Positions 1 through 13,279 of a stretch of DNA of 64,000 bases are shown piece after piece. Below the pieces are notes generated by a model. It saw nothing but the letters and a program-made list of their open reading frames with translations. It was not told the origin of the DNA and ran no database searches. Source of the stretch: Trichoplax sp. H2 (Eukaryota > Placozoa > Uniplacotomia > Trichoplacea). Where the stretch lies: NCBI GenBank assembly GCA_003344405.1, contig NOWV01000075.1, forward strand, positions 248,001-312,000, read 5' to 3'. Made by a program: the position numbers and the translations under genes. Each line of letters begins with the position of its first letter. Positions within the stretch are counted from its first letter, which is position 1.

Positions 1-8
1 TGATTTAG

Positions 9-1807
9 TTTATTTTATGAAAATCAACTTCTTAATGGCACTGATGAAAATTTAAGAATGCCTATGTTTCAGGTTTCATTCAGTTGTAAAGTATTATATA
101 TGTGAAAAGTTTATTTATGCAGTATTTAACTATAGATAATTTTGGTGTAACTTATCTATTATTTTCAGTCGCAAGAACATATTCCTTTGCCAACTCTGTG
201 TTTCTTTGATGTTAGTAATGGACGTGAAAGTTATGATGCATATGGTAGCTATGCAAACGCTCAAGAAGTAAGTTGTAATTACTTTCAGTTATCTATTTCA
301 AGTACGAATTCATATCAGTAGCTTTGATTACAAATAATTTGTCCTTCCAGGCTATATTTGTCGTTAATCTCTTGAATATCATCGTAAGCTATGGAACTGC
401 TCCTGAACAAATAGGTTCATACATATACTACATAGAATTTACGTACAACCAAGATTTAGAAAATATTTCTGCTGTATATATGTACAATATCATTCTGGTA
501 TCAAAGTATTAACTTAAATGCTCAACATATCATTAGGTGTTATTACGCTTTATAAATCTCAACTTCAAGCTATAACAACTAAGCTGTCCTGTTCTAGGTT
601 TACTTTCATAGTTTTTACTGATTTGCTTTCTCCTATTCCTTATATAATATGCTGGTATTAGGACATAACAGCATGTTGATTAATTCCAACCTTTATTATT
701 TAGCGTCTTAGCAATTGGTGATATTAAATCAATCCAAATCTCAACGGTCGATGCTTTTCAGGGTGGAGAAAAGGATATCATCATTTTATCGTGCGTTCGT
801 ACTGAGCATACTGGCTTCATAGATTCCGATAAGTTAGTCAATAAATGTTACGTAACAGATGAATATATATATACACTTATAACGTTTATTACAGCTTTGG
901 AAATAAATTTTCAATGTTTTATTTAGAGTGTTTACTAATCTTTTACAAAATTCTCTATAGGAGGATGAACGTTGCATTAACTCGTGCAAAAAGGTAGTAT
1001 GATGGAAAAAGAAGATAAATTCTATGAATAATTAAAACAAGTTCAAAGAACCATTAACAACATTTTAAATACTGTTTTCTTAGACATCTATTTGTTGTAG
1101 GCAATTATAAAATGCTATCTAAAAATCTTACATGGAATAGAGTCATTGATCATTGTCTAGGTAAAGCCGTAACAGTAATTCTCTTTGTAGCTATTAAGCG
1201 GTAGATGCTGCTGGTGTATTGTCGTACTGTATATTATTGATAATAAGTACAGTGAATAGGCTAGTTTCCTGCTAGCGAAATTTGAAACTGTGCGCAAATT
1301 AAACAATAATTACTTCCCAAAATTATAGCCGAAAAGCATGGATTACAAAACTCAAGTGATATTGTTAGACTGTGGAAAGAACGAGCACATAACGGCGGGA
1401 TTGATTCACAAAATTCTGTCAGTTTTAAAATATTAGCTTAAATTACAATTCTCAGCATATTCTTGTTTCATAAATTTTAATTTCATTACAGATTACTATC
1501 GAAGACAGTTGTGACAAAGATGACGTTAGGAAAAAGAACATAATTAATGAAAAGATTTTGGAAATTAGCGATAATGGATTGAGTAAGTGTACTATTCCTG
1601 TACAGAGTTCAAGCTGTAGTAAAGTATTAAGTTTGCCTTAATATATTTTATAATCATTGTTATTCACTTTTTTTCAATGTATTTTAAACAGATTGTTTAC
1701 AGTCGTCAAGTGAAAGCTCTAACAATTTTGATACAGAATCGACGGTTTGTAAGGACGTAGAAGACATTCCCAATTTTAATCTTGGAATTGACCTTCGAAT
1801 AAATTAA
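9..1807 (+). CDS. ZGRF1: ZGRF1-like SF1 DNA helicase, 3' part (10 exons visible, 5' end outside window)
   Basis: Spliced exons 9-72, 169-267, 351-414, 537-597, 704-832, 961-993, 1084-1160, 1329-1417, 1492-1582 and 1692-1807 (stop TAA 1805-1807) join with GT-AG introns and continuous phase, giving 273 residues of C-terminus. Seen in the sequence: LPTLCFFDV, then superfamily 1 helicase motif V (STVDAFQGGEKDIIILS, CVRTEHTGFIDSDK) and motif VI (RMNVALTRAKR), followed by HLFVVGNYKML and a Ser/Asp-rich tail. The block from LPTLCF to VGN, with GFIDS before RMNVALTR, is the ZGRF1 pattern rather than senataxin or UPF1. Human ZGRF1 is a 5'-3' DNA helicase active in crosslink and recombination repair; that role here is inference. 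An in-frame TGA at 1-3 shows the first exon starts after the AG at 7-8. The N-terminal zinc finger and Walker motifs lie upstream of the window. Confidence 0.9.
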
Positions 1808-1873
1808 ATGGTGGACCTCATAGCTAAAATTAAATGATTAATCATACCGGCAGTTTGTAGTTGATATGTATAA

Positions 1874-2501
1874 CTATAAAAGATGTTCTATATCGTTAAA
1901 ATCTGTCTTATGTACATCTCTTGATATCTTCCTTTGTCTATTGTGTGGTCCTCTGACTCTTTTGCTAACTTCAAGCACTCTGGTTGTCGGATAAGTTGAG
2001 CTCTACGAGTTAAAAAATGCGATTTAAATTACTTTGGAAAGAATTACTGTCGCGATTAAGAAATTTTAAGTTACAGTTAGGAACGTTCAATATCAATTTT
2101 ATATTTTACTGTGATAAAAAATGTTTATTGGGTTACTGTTAGATATCTATCTAGTAAATAGTGCAAAGGTCTTAAAAAATAATATATATATTATAATATA
2201 CAAAGCTTACCCGGTCGCCATCATTTAAATCGGGTGAATCAATATGAAGCCCTATTGTATTTGATTTCACCTCATCTTTCTCAGTTGCATCGATATTTGT
2301 CCCCTGCGAATTAACCTTTTCATCTGAAGCAGTGGTGGATTGACCAGATTTTCCTCTAAATTTAAGTTTCTGTAATTGCCTAGCCAGAAAAGATGGTTTT
2401 TTAGATTCAGGGTTGTCTTCAGAATTTTCACTTCCAACTGTATCAATGGATTCTGTCGATTTTTCCAGTTCGAATAATTTGGTGTCCTGCGATTCAATCA
2501 T
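1874..2501 (-). CDS. Unrecognised two-exon gene, about 139 aa, charged protein
   Basis: Exon 2211-2501 (97 codons from the ATG at 2499-2501) ends in a good donor (GTAAGC, 2205-2210). It joins in phase 0 to exon 1874-2002, which has an acceptor TAG at 2003-2005 and stop TAG at 1874-1876. The product is hydrophilic and probably disordered. It has an acidic start (ELEKSTES), a basic block FLARQLQKLKFRGKSG near residues 38-53, and a basic to acidic end (RVRGPHNRQRKISRDV, then DFNDIEHLL). No membrane segment or enzyme motif is visible and I do not recognise the family. Upstream of the ATG the frame stays open to an AG acceptor (about 2526), so this exon may be internal or carry a spliced 5' UTR, and the true start could be earlier. 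The short convergent spacing to the helicase gene supports the stop position. Confidence 0.6.
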
Positions 2502-2575
2502 TGATATGGTTGTTTGAGTTTCACTGCATAATTAATCTTCTTTGCTTTAAAATTTATAATATCTAAAGTCTAGTC

Positions 2576-2701
2576 TTATGATGCTATATTTTTGCCTACT
2601 CCTACATTGCTATTGTTATTCGATGTTTGACTTGATTTCCTGATCTTAATTGGATTCCAACCGATAGTGCTTAGGAAATTTTTATCCATTTTTTCAGACA
2701 T
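2576..2701 (-). other. Possible short coding exon upstream of the unrecognised gene
   Basis: A 41-codon ORF starts at an ATG at 2699-2701 and reads MSEKMDKNFLSTIGWNPIKI and onward, with GT donors after codon 32 (GTAGGA) and three codons later. It lies just upstream of the 139 aa gene on the same strand and could be its first exon. The phase does not match directly: these donors are phase 0, while the next acceptor at about 2526 needs phase 2. It may therefore be an untranslated exon, a separate micro-exon gene, or chance. Confidence 0.25.
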
Positions 2702-5540
2702 GACGTACAATTTTATGTCATTTGCTTTACAGTATTTGTTTAGAATTCTATAATATTTACCAAAAAATACCGAAAGATCAAAATTTTGTAAAAAATTTCT
2801 TAAATATCCACATTTCTGTGCACTACTGATACATCTAATTTATTCGTCATTTATCAACACTTGAGGAGAAGTGATTAAGAAGTGCTTTGTAAATAAAGTC
2901 ACAATATATATTGGAAAATTCTGTCTGACCTGATCAATCTGGATCTTGTCTTGTAAGTCTGCTTTAGTTCAGGCGCCACGTTAATCCAATTACCAAAATT
3001 CATACCACAGTACTTTAAATACCTGGGTAATAGGTATTAAAGCAATCGGCCAAATACTCATATACAGTATATAAGGTTAATCTTAGTAACGGATTCGCAG
3101 ACTAAGCTTAATGACTCAACGGCATCACGCGACATGGAGATATCATGTGAACTGTTCTACAAACAATTCCAACGGGGTCAGCCGCAAGCTATGCACAGTG
3201 TGATACTTAGCCGTACTTAAATATGATTACTTTGAAGATTAAAACATCTCGCCTGTAAATTAACATTTTAACACATTTTGAACAAACTAAAAATACTATC
3301 TTGTACTGGCTATAGCTGATTTTCCCTTCTTTCCTTGATCAGCTTATTCTAAAACAACTTTATAAACTCTGTAAGGTAATTATTAAACCATTGGACTAAA
3401 ATAAAGTAAATCGATTTTACCATCAACTTATGTGCAATGCATAATATGGAAAGATACAAGTAATACATCTACTACAGTTTTATCTTGGCGTAAACGATTA
3501 TAGGATGCGGCACACAGTAGGTCTGCTTAATTCATAAGAGTTGAATGATATTATCCAGTATTTATACCTAGTAAATTTCTTCCTATAACGAAATCGAGAG
3601 AATACGGTTGTATTGTCACAAAATACACTACATCTAGCCTGTACTGTACTGTACTGTACGCCTATACCAATAAAGGTAAAATTCCCCAATTGGAAATTGC
3701 ATCTAAGTATGATAGCTGTGCTTTTCATAAATCTATAAAGCATTATCAAAATCAGTAAAGTGAAAGAAACCAAGCATCCATAATACAATAATCGCAACTA
3801 GTTAATTGCGTATTTAGTATAATTTCAAGAATTTAAATAATACTCCTAGTTAATAGATGTAATCGAATGCTATCATATCATGTACTGCAGCAATTAATGC
3901 ATAAGCAGCAATAAATTATCTTCATTTTTATCTTCCTTATCTAAATTGATAACTATTTGACTATTTGACTCTTATTCTTTCTATCTTTCGAACCTAATAC
4001 GAGATTTTGGGACATAAAACACTACCTTGGGTTTTCATTAAAATTTTAAGTTATCGTTTGAATTAACTACTGAGCGATGAAAAATTTCTTATCGAATTCT
4101 TATTTTGTATATATTCAATCTTTCTGCTATTATCTTATAGAAAATTATATTTCCACCCTTATCTGGTTAATAGTATATTATTCTATTAATAGTTAAAAGA
4201 GTTTATTCATGGAATCCTAGTTGGAAATCATAAAGTTTAATACTTATTTTCGTACAAGGTACATTGTATGAAAATACCATATGATTTCGATCTAAAACAA
4301 ACTTTTAAAGTCAATTGAATAAGGTACTGACCCTTTTATACCCCAGATAAGTTTTAAATCTATTCTCTAACTAAATGTTTGAGATACTGTATATTCTGTT
4401 CTAACTTAAGGAATAAGAAAGCTGTTTAATGCTTTATTCTAAAATGTTTATTGTGTGAATCCTTCAGTGAGCTGCTTCAGCTAAATGAAATTGAATATGT
4501 ATGACACATAGTGCATTTTGTTTTTTTAGGTCATACTACCGTTCTAACCTTGTTAGCCTGTAATTTGTCATTTCTTTTCCGATGCTGCAGTTAATTCTAA
4601 ATAGCCGTATATATGCAATTATGCTGTAAGGATTTGATAAGTTCATGAAAAGTCAAACAATAAGTGAACTTGACTAGATTGCCAATATTGAAAGAAAAAA
4701 ATTGTCTCTGAAGTTTATTGCCACTTGTAACGACCATTTCCATACAGTAATGATTGTGAATAATAGCTATTTAGCATTTCTTATAATAAAAATTTCTTTC
4801 ATTTAACATTTTACATCGTCTATTAGAGCGCCTTTATGTAGTAACGATAAGAGTCACAATCATGCCATAAGTAAATGTTAAATGCACAACATGCTCTCAG
4901 CAGAATGAAAGACAGCTGATTATGCAGAAGGATAATTTTTGTCAGGAAATTTTAAGCAGTGACTTTTTAAGATTTACTTTAAGAATAGCAGTATCGATGG
5001 CAACTATGACCTTACGATAATTTTTAGCCAACGGCATTAAACAGATGGTATTCAGAGAACAAAAGCAAAGTAGTTATTGCAACAACGAATCTAATACGAG
5101 ATGTATAAGTTACATTATAGGTACATCAAGCGTTATCAGCAAACAAACCGGTATAGCAAAAGCGAAGGCCATTCATGTAATTCCGGCAATGCACTCTCAT
5201 GAACATACACCGTAACGCAAAGGGTAATGATTATTTTTGAATATTAAGACACTGACTCAGAAATATTTGTACGCATATTTTCTAGCCTTCTTAAAAGGAC
5301 TTGCGTAATTCATGAAATCTGTTTGTCTAGCCTATAGGAATTTATACAATTGATTTGTGATATTCATTACTTCGAATCATCCTGACAATCCATAAGACTT
5401 TCTGACAAATTATTAGGAGCTTCATTGCCTATATTTTTAACTGAAGGTTTCTGGAGAGAATACAAGATAAAATAGAATATGTCAATGTTTCAATTAACTT
5501 CATATCCAAAGAGCTGTGAACGAATGGAAGAAAATGGAGA
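2702..5540. other. Intergenic, no supported gene
   Basis: AT-rich spacer between the unrecognised gene and CCDC6. A 99-codon minus-strand ORF at 3498-3797 has a hydrophobic start but runs through a GTACT tandem repeat (3641-3660), so it is not accepted. Untranslated ends of the flanking genes may reach into this stretch. Confidence 0.5.
3641..3660. repeat. Short GTACT tandem repeat
   Basis: Four units of GTACT in a row. This is an outlying example of the palindromic GTAC motif that is dense from 8.9 to 17 kb. Confidence 0.8.
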
Positions 5541-8500
5541 TTATAACAAGCTATAATCAAATCTAACCGTGAAAACCGACGAAGACGGTTCGGATGATCC
5601 ATTTGCATCACTCGCGATTGAGGTACCACCACCCCGATTGACAGGAGATGGTAAACTAAATAATTTTTCAGCTGAATGCATAAAAATTTGTTTATAATTA
5701 AATTATTTCATAAACGTAAGGAATGATATTATGATTACTAAAAGAAAACAGACGTACATAATTTATTGGTTGTTAGCGGATGACCGCAAGGTAATGGACT
5801 AGAAATAGTCCTTTCTCTCTTGTCTGCATCACTGGTTAAAGATCGATTCATGCTGAATGATCTGTAATACGCGTAGAGACAGTTTTCTGTAAATTATTAA
5901 CTTTGATAGAAGCAATAACTTGATATCTATTATAAGTCGTTATTCCTCTAATATGGTCACACAAAACTAATACCTATCCTCATCTGTATCAAGACTTGAT
6001 TCGCTTTCAGATAACACCCGACTTAACGCAAGCCTTCTTTCCTGCTCCATGCTTAACTTTCTTTGTAATTGAATATTTTCATCAGTAATTCTTTCTTCTT
6101 CGAGAGCATAACTTCGACTTTGTTCTACAGCTAATATTTCAAGCATTGCAAAGATGATTAAAACCTTACTTAGTAATTATTTTGACTCCGTATTCAGACT
6201 ATATGAAAGATTATTGGACAAATATGCCTATTGATCACTTTACATGTTAAGATTAGCTAACTATTAGTTCAGTTTACTATCATTTCGTGATAAATAAAAG
6301 CAAGAACAATATAATCAACTTACTTCGAGTTTCAGCTTCAACTAATTTCTTTTTTAATATAGTAACCTCAGATTTTAATTCTCTACATCGTACAGTTAAA
6401 TTATTGATTAATTCTTCGCGATTTAAATTTTCTATAGAGTCTTTTTCTTCGTTAGAATTTTCTTTCAGTTTCCCGGTCAATGATCTAGGGTATCATAAAG
6501 GGTTGTATTTCATAAGGAATAACGAATATAAATCGTTATTGTACCATGACTTTGGTACTCATAGCATTTTAAAAGGAAAATTAATGTTACAATAATTTGC
6601 ATTTAACGATTGATCATATCAGGTTACGTGATTCAGTATGATAGTTAATACTAATAGATCGTAACATTACTTCTTCTCTTGTTCAATTCTCTTGATTTTC
6701 TTCCATAATTTATTAACAATAAATTCTTGTTCATGTTCCAAAGCATTTTCTAAATCGATTTTTTCTCGCTGCAACTGTTTCAATAACAGAATAGGTTACA
6801 AAATACTATCTATACACATGTTCCGATAGGGTAGTATCCTCAGACAAATTAGGGCTAAACTATTCAAAAATTATAAAATGACACTACGACGATAACAAGA
6901 TATAAAGTTAGCCTTTCTCGTGTATCGTGTGTGGCAATGATTCTTGGCTAAATTACAATTTTTATATGTATTGCTGCGGGAAATGACTCATACTATTTTC
7001 TCGTCCTTACTAAAACTCAGAGTTTTCAGAAGAGGCAAAAAATCATGTCGGAGTAATCTTTGATTTTTTGCCATAATATATTCGTATTTCATGCATTGAT
7101 CTACAAGTACAACAATAATATCGATTATATTACCCTTTCCAGATTATCTTGTTTAACCGAAATATCGCGTTCAAGTTTATTAATTCTTCTTGATAACTTT
7201 ACAACTTGATTTTCCTGTTCCGCTTCTAGGCTTTTTTCCAATTGAACCTTTTCTTTACGTAGCTAATAAAATTGTACAATTCGACAGGGTCAATGATTTG
7301 CGGGTAAACTTTATATTAGTGAAATGATTTTAATGCCATTGCACTGATCTATTTAATTAATTAATAATAGTATCAATATCAATAGCAGCGTGATCTAGAC
7401 TTGAGAGTTATAGTACCTGAGCTAATTGACGAGTTAAATCATTTGTTAGGTATTCTTCTTCTTGCTCATAATTAGTTGCCAGTGTTTCCTTTTCTTTCTT
7501 TAGACACTGTATTTTCTTGAGTAAGGTATTGGAAATATACTCTTCCTCTTGTTCCGCACGTACTTGCTATTTATAAATAAATAACAGCAGATAAACCAAA
7601 TGATATTGTTAGTACTGTGTATAGCATGTATGGAATAGCTCACTGAATGGATGACAGCGTTCTAATAAAGTGTACACAGTACATACTCGTATGTACTAAG
7701 ATATATTCTATCAAGAGACATGAAAACTGGAATCATTTTTAGATCGTTTATCTCCACTGTACTCCAAGAGATATTAACCGTCCATCTACAGTACTATTTT
7801 AGGTCGTCAGTATGGTACTGTATTGCATGCAGCCAAGATTAACTTGTTATACGTTGAGTATAACCATGGTTACAACATGACTTGATATGAATACTATTTC
7901 AAGCTGATCTACGTATATGATATTGCATCACTATCAATAACTTATGTTGACAATCTATTTACCATAGCAAACTTGAATTCTATAATGTATGATCGCTATT
8001 CCGATAAGTACAGTTATAGACTTGTAATAGGAAGCCATAATTTCATGGTTGACTATTTCTCAACCGAACATCATCGTAATTTAATTATCTCCTTGACTCC
8101 CCTCCTTGATCTACAGTATATATGAGTATATATATATGTCGTATTGGAGAAAGCAAGAAGAAACTACAGCATGACTACCGGTGATAATCGTGCACACATC
8201 TTATTATTGACATAATTCCATTCTCATTTCCTGCTATAATGCAATCCATGCTACAACATGATAAGGGTAGGCTGATTGCTAGATTGTCATGCTTTCATCG
8301 ACCAGTTGTACAGACAATTTTCAATCATTCGTCTATTCAAATCTTTTAAGCTAGATTAAAATTAAAAGAGATAAATAACTTACAATATTAATGCTGTCTT
8401 GATGAAGTTTTTTATTCTCTTCTAGTAAATTTTTAATTCTCAATTTCAGTGTTTCCACTTCCATTTTAAGAACGACATTCTCTTGATGTAAAGTAGCCAT

Positions 8501-8659
8501 ACGATCAACTTCTCGCCTTCGACGGCTGCTATCTTCTTGTTCACTCGAACTCATATCACTATCGCTGTAACGATGAGCTGGTATACCACTTGTATGACCA
8601 GTAGAAAGATTGAAGTTGTTATTTCTTTCATTGCTAGAGCGCTTATTTTCCTCCGCCAT
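5541..8659 (-). CDS. CCDC6: CCDC6 orthologue, coiled-coil protein, 7 exons, 363 aa
   Basis: Exons on the minus strand: 8384-8659 (ATG 8657-8659), 7417-7566, 7134-7262, 6671-6774, 6324-6484, 5974-6130 and 5541-5655 (stop TAA 5541-5543). They total 1,092 nt and stay in frame at every junction. The N-terminus is Ser-rich and disordered. A long coiled coil follows from about residue 55, with signature segments [57 protein letters not shown] and later [13 protein letters not shown], all in CCDC6 order. The end ([13 protein letters not shown]) corresponds to the start of the vertebrate Pro/Ser-rich tail but stops soon after, so the protein is shorter than human CCDC6. A donor-like GGTTAG before the stop leaves open a further exon. 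Human CCDC6 is an ATM-linked checkpoint protein and RET fusion partner. Function here is inferred from orthology. Confidence 0.93.
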
Positions 8660-10570
8660 GATCCTTCAATGAGCAACTTTCAACTTGTTAACGCTTTTCC
8701 TGACTGATCTCGAGTGGAAAACGTATAAGCTACTCTCGATTTTGCTGACTTGACACTTGAAAGCATCCTGAGCGCAGTCAATCCGCTGTTTGATGGTCCA
8801 GTATGAGCTGAGTAGTGGTCCAGTAGTACTGTAGCATCGCTGTTCTAGTTACTATTAGCCATGGCAAGGCATCCTAGGTGAGAAACTAGTGTACAGCGGC
8901 ACTGATCACGACACACTGGTATACACTGTACAGTGTACAGTGCACAATACTCTAGGCATCACAGTACCGTACTGTACTCTTCGGGTCCAGTACGGTCGGG
9001 CACGGCACGGCACGCAAGAGACTACTGGCCGAACACGTACCGCAGTGCCGTACGTGCGTTGGGCCTAGTGGAACAGGACTGCAGTGGACTGTGGGCTCAC
9101 GTTAGTTTAGTAATCATAAGTAAATAAATAAATTAATTAATCTACAACAGCATCCATTTGAACGCGGTATAACATACACATTGATGCTGTAGAGTATTGA
9201 AGTAAATGCGTAGTGAATAATTTGAAGTATTTCAGGGTATTTAGACGTCCAAAAGCGCCGTTATTAATGTTTCAAATATTGTTCAGGTCTGCCAAGCGCA
9301 GCAATAATAATTCAATATCCAATCCTTCAATATCTGCAAACTTTATAAAGCACAATACAAGGCTGAGGCCAGCTTGTGGCCATTTGTGCAATGCAAACAT
9401 TGCAAAACATGAATTTATTCATATCTGCCTGTTGAATGATACACTGCACTGACAGGTCAAAGTTATACTGTGTACTGTACGCGTATACCAAAAGTAATCA
9501 ATCAATCAATCGTTCAAATCATATTAATCACTACCCTACGAATACGTTGTAATTAATGATACGTATCTATATTGCTAATAAAAGCAAAGCATGGTCGCAT
9601 GGACTTCTAATTGAAAAGTAAGAACAGTCCCTGCATAGACATATCCGTTAGACCTATCAAAGGTTTACGACTCCGCTTTTTAGTGGCATCAGATAGAAGT
9701 TACACTAGATCACTCAGTGTGTGCTTCCCTCGTATTACGTGCACTACTTCACTCTTTCTCATGCCACTAATGCAAATTACTGCTTCAGTCATTAACTACT
9801 GGTATTCTGACATCTAGGTAGTTGAATGAATTGATTCACAGTTGACTAGACTAATACAATCTGATTATGTGCGAAAATCGCACACGCATCTTGATGATTT
9901 TCTTCTTCTTTTGTAAACTGAAATGATATCAAAACTAATATAACTTCAAACTGCTACTTCTAGCAAACTGATTTGCAAAAGCCCTTTATTTCCATTTTCC
10001 ACTTACATAACTGTATACAAGCAGTTTTTGATAATATTATTTCATAGCCATCGTTGATTAATAGCCTCGTAACCTTAATAAAATGATAACAATTTGGCCT
10101 ACGTACGAGTACAAGTATTTAACATCCGCCAACGTACTCGCTGTAACAGCTGACAAAAAAAATAATTTATTACAGCATTTTCAATATTCTGGTCTGGTCT
10201 TACCATAATATATGCACAACATCTGATCCGATAATCATCTTACATATACTTAATAGTCGGATCAGATATCCTTTAAAATCATTAAGCGAATAATTAAGGA
10301 ATGAATAAAAAATAGGAGAATATTATTTCTTGATTTATGGATTAAAACAAAACCTCTTCGATATACCGTACAGTATGTAATTAAGTAAAGTAGCGCCATG
10401 CAGTAGCCACCGCACAAGATATTCATTCAGCTTGCTATGCATAGGTACAAACTAGAATCTGAACCTGACAAAAAAGACTAGTTTACAATTTTTCAAATAG
10501 ATTCGTCTCATATTTAAATTGTTCATACAATAAATACTAATACAACGCACAAGGCCACCAATGTCTTATG
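8660..10570. other. Intergenic and CCDC6 promoter side, with GTAC palindromes
   Basis: Holds the upstream region of CCDC6 and the 3' side of the carrier gene. ORFs at 8933-9127, 9213-9452 and 9611-9817 have no splice support or recognisable motifs. Palindromic GTAC repeats cluster at 8921-9010, a locally GC-richer patch. No gene is supported. Confidence 0.5.
8921..9012. repeat. GTAC palindrome cluster upstream of CCDC6
   Basis: Repeated self-complementary words (CACTGTACAGTGTACAGTG, then ACAGTACCGTACTGTACT, then TACGGTCGGGCACGGCACGG) lie 260-350 bp before the CCDC6 start codon. The same words recur at 14.2-15.2 kb. They could be a regulatory motif array or a hairpin-prone simple repeat. Confidence 0.65.
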
Positions 10571-13279
10571 CTAAATTTTTAAAACCCTCTTCATTAATTC
10601 GTAAGTAGCAAAGGAAACAGCTACTTGAGGTATTGCACGGTAGTAATTGATGCTCATACCACGATATAAACCTCCTACAATTCCGTACTTTTGAACTACA
10701 TGAGATAACACCGCTCTCCATTGCCTGTAATAGCAATTGTAGAACGAAAATGAGTACTCATCAGCAAGAGTAAATTATTGTACTTTTTAGTTAAGCAATA
10801 AAGATAAAGTCTACGCCAAATAGAAATATAACAACAAGAAAGCTAAAAACTCCATTAAATATAACAAATTAAAATATGTAAATTACATATATTAAAATAT
10901 AGTACTGTACCTTTCGTTATTGCCGTCAGGAATAATTGCTGCTAGCTGCATTTGCCTTCTAACTACATCTAATGGGTAACTATAATTATAATAAAAGGAT
11001 GTAAATAGGGCTCAAGTAATCTTAAATCAATAATTAGGTTACCCATTAGCGTAATTTTCCATATTGAACTTACGATATAGTTTGAGCAACAGCTCCAGCT
11101 ACTCCGCCACACAGTAGACTAGCTGGTATTCGTAACCTCTTTTCGCCATTATGATTGACGACTGTTGTGATGTTGATAAAATACTGTAAACATAGCGATT
11201 TTAGGGTTTCAAAAGTGTAGAAAGATAACCCTAGATGTGAATTAAAGCCAAAAGTCATTGGAGGCATCATACTTTACTATCACGATAAAACTTAGAAAAA
11301 TTGAGGCTGATCATAAAAATATGTTATCCATTGGACCAGACACCTAACATATCAATAATATAATTATATAGTACCAGCATAAGGAATCATTCCGAGTACT
11401 GTTGGAAAGTATCCCCTATAAAATGCCCTAATTCCGCCCTCCTAGCAAACACAATTTAAAATAGCAATAACTTACTAATCAACAATAAAAATAAGAACAT
11501 TGGTGTTATCTCTGCAAGTAAGCGTTCTTATATTACTAAGTTTCCCAGATATGTTTATAATCGTGTTGTTAATATTAGTATTTACTTACAGTCTGATATA
11601 TTTTCTTAAAAGCGTGTAGTATACCATCATATAGCTGCAATTTACCAGTTACCTATCGATAATGTCATTAAAATCATAACGTATTAATGTAAGATCTTAG
11701 AATAGATTTCGGAAAATCAATTTATCAAAGTATCCAATCTAGCATCATATTAAAAAATTGAAGCTTCTTCTCACTAATTCAATCACCTGATAAGCCAATC
11801 TAGCTCTTATCACATCAAGTGGATAAGTAAATGCAACAGCAGTGATCCCAGCTAAGGAACCAGAAAGTAACTTCATTGCTTGACCATCATGGATGGACAA
11901 TAATACCTATTACAATAAACAATTGGTTACCGACTAAGCTAATACAGTATGCATTCCAAAAATATAATTGTGCGGGTAAATAATTACTATTATTTGCATT
12001 TGCATTTATAAAGTATAGTATATTGCTGCAATTAATCGTCTAGAAACACTAGTAGATTGACGTAATATTATAGCGCCGCATTGTAAGTCCACAGCTATAC
12101 CTTTTTATATTGCTCGTAAGACATAAATTGGATTGCGGCATATGGAAAGACTCGAACCATCATGGCGCCATTACCTTGTAAAAGAATGAATATCAGATGC
12201 TTGAAATTGTACTGCTACTAATGAGAAGCTTCTAATCCAGCTTGATATCAATATGATAAATTGTATACTAAAGCAGTTTTAACAGTAGGGCATATACAGT
12301 TATTATTCCATGTTCCAGTAAAATTTGTCGCAACCATAATAGATTTTTTTAAATCTCTGTTATGGCAGCCGGACGGAATCAACTCCATCGATATTTTCTC
12401 ACCTCTGTAATACCCTTTCCAACCTTCGTTTTGATAGATTGCTTTAAATCCTCCAGCGATACCTATATCGATCATAATACTAATTCATTAACGTTAATAA
12501 TTGTAAAAATTACTACAGGTCAATAAATGGCATTGCAGCTGAGTTTAACTAAAGAATATGAGATCATAATACAGTATATATAGATGGAATACTAATACTA
12601 GAATCAGAATAAAGCAAATTTAATAATACTAAAATTACCAAGATGAGAATATGTTACACTTCTGGCTTGTAGCAATATTTTTAAACGATCGAGTGGTGCA
12701 GTTGTTGTTTTCGCACAACAACCAGCAATACCTAAAGAAATTGTTTAAAGAAATGACGAGTATTAAAAGTTGCGGTTGTGTAGTGAATTTTGATAAATAT
12801 CTTCATTAAATTCATATTAATCTAATTTATTTATTACGATAACTGATGGTATTCAAAGCACCGATGAACGACAGGTAATTCTAATTGTTTCTAATAATAG
12901 CTATATTAGTGATTTCTTTTTCTTGATACTGTAGAGTGATATACCTACCAATAATACCATCAATGTAGTATTTATACTATTCATGTGGCAATAATCAAAC
13001 ATCACAACATAAACAGTACGATGAGGTGATCTACAGTACTGTACACCATAGTAGTAATTGATAAAGTCGATAAAGTGAATTGAAAATATCTATCAATACA
13101 AGCTCTCTGCAACTATGTCGACAGCACCGCAGTTTGGAAAATAACGAGTACAGAGTCATTATACACACTGTAAAATGAAATCTACAGTCTATGGCTTTAG
13201 TACAAATTAATTGCTTACCACCAGCAAAAAACGATTTGAGTATGTAATCTCTCTTACTGACAGGAGTTGATGATGCCAT
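10571..13279 (-). CDS. SLC25A16: SLC25A16-type mitochondrial carrier (probable CoA transporter), 10 exons, 305 aa
   Basis: Exons: 13219-13279 (ATG 13277-13279), 12639-12731, 12403-12462, 12101-12174, 11787-11906, 11590-11652, 11375-11441, 11074-11230, 10911-10979 and 10571-10724 (stop TAG 10571-10573). They sum to 918 nt in one frame. All three carrier signatures are present: [11 protein letters not shown] in repeat 1, [13 protein letters not shown] in repeat 2 and [12 protein letters not shown] in repeat 3. SLC25A16 hallmarks include [57 protein letters not shown] and the end [14 protein letters not shown]. Length matches the family (about 300-330 aa). The vertebrate and yeast (Leu5p) relatives move coenzyme A across the inner mitochondrial membrane, and the same role is inferred. 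No targeting presequence is visible or expected. It starts 2.9 kb from, and divergent to, ADH5. Confidence 0.94.

Noticed and set aside
3498-3797. 99-codon minus ORF with a hydrophobic start, possibly a small membrane protein
   Set aside because: It runs through the GTACT repeat, has no splice or homology support, and most of it is low-information sequence.
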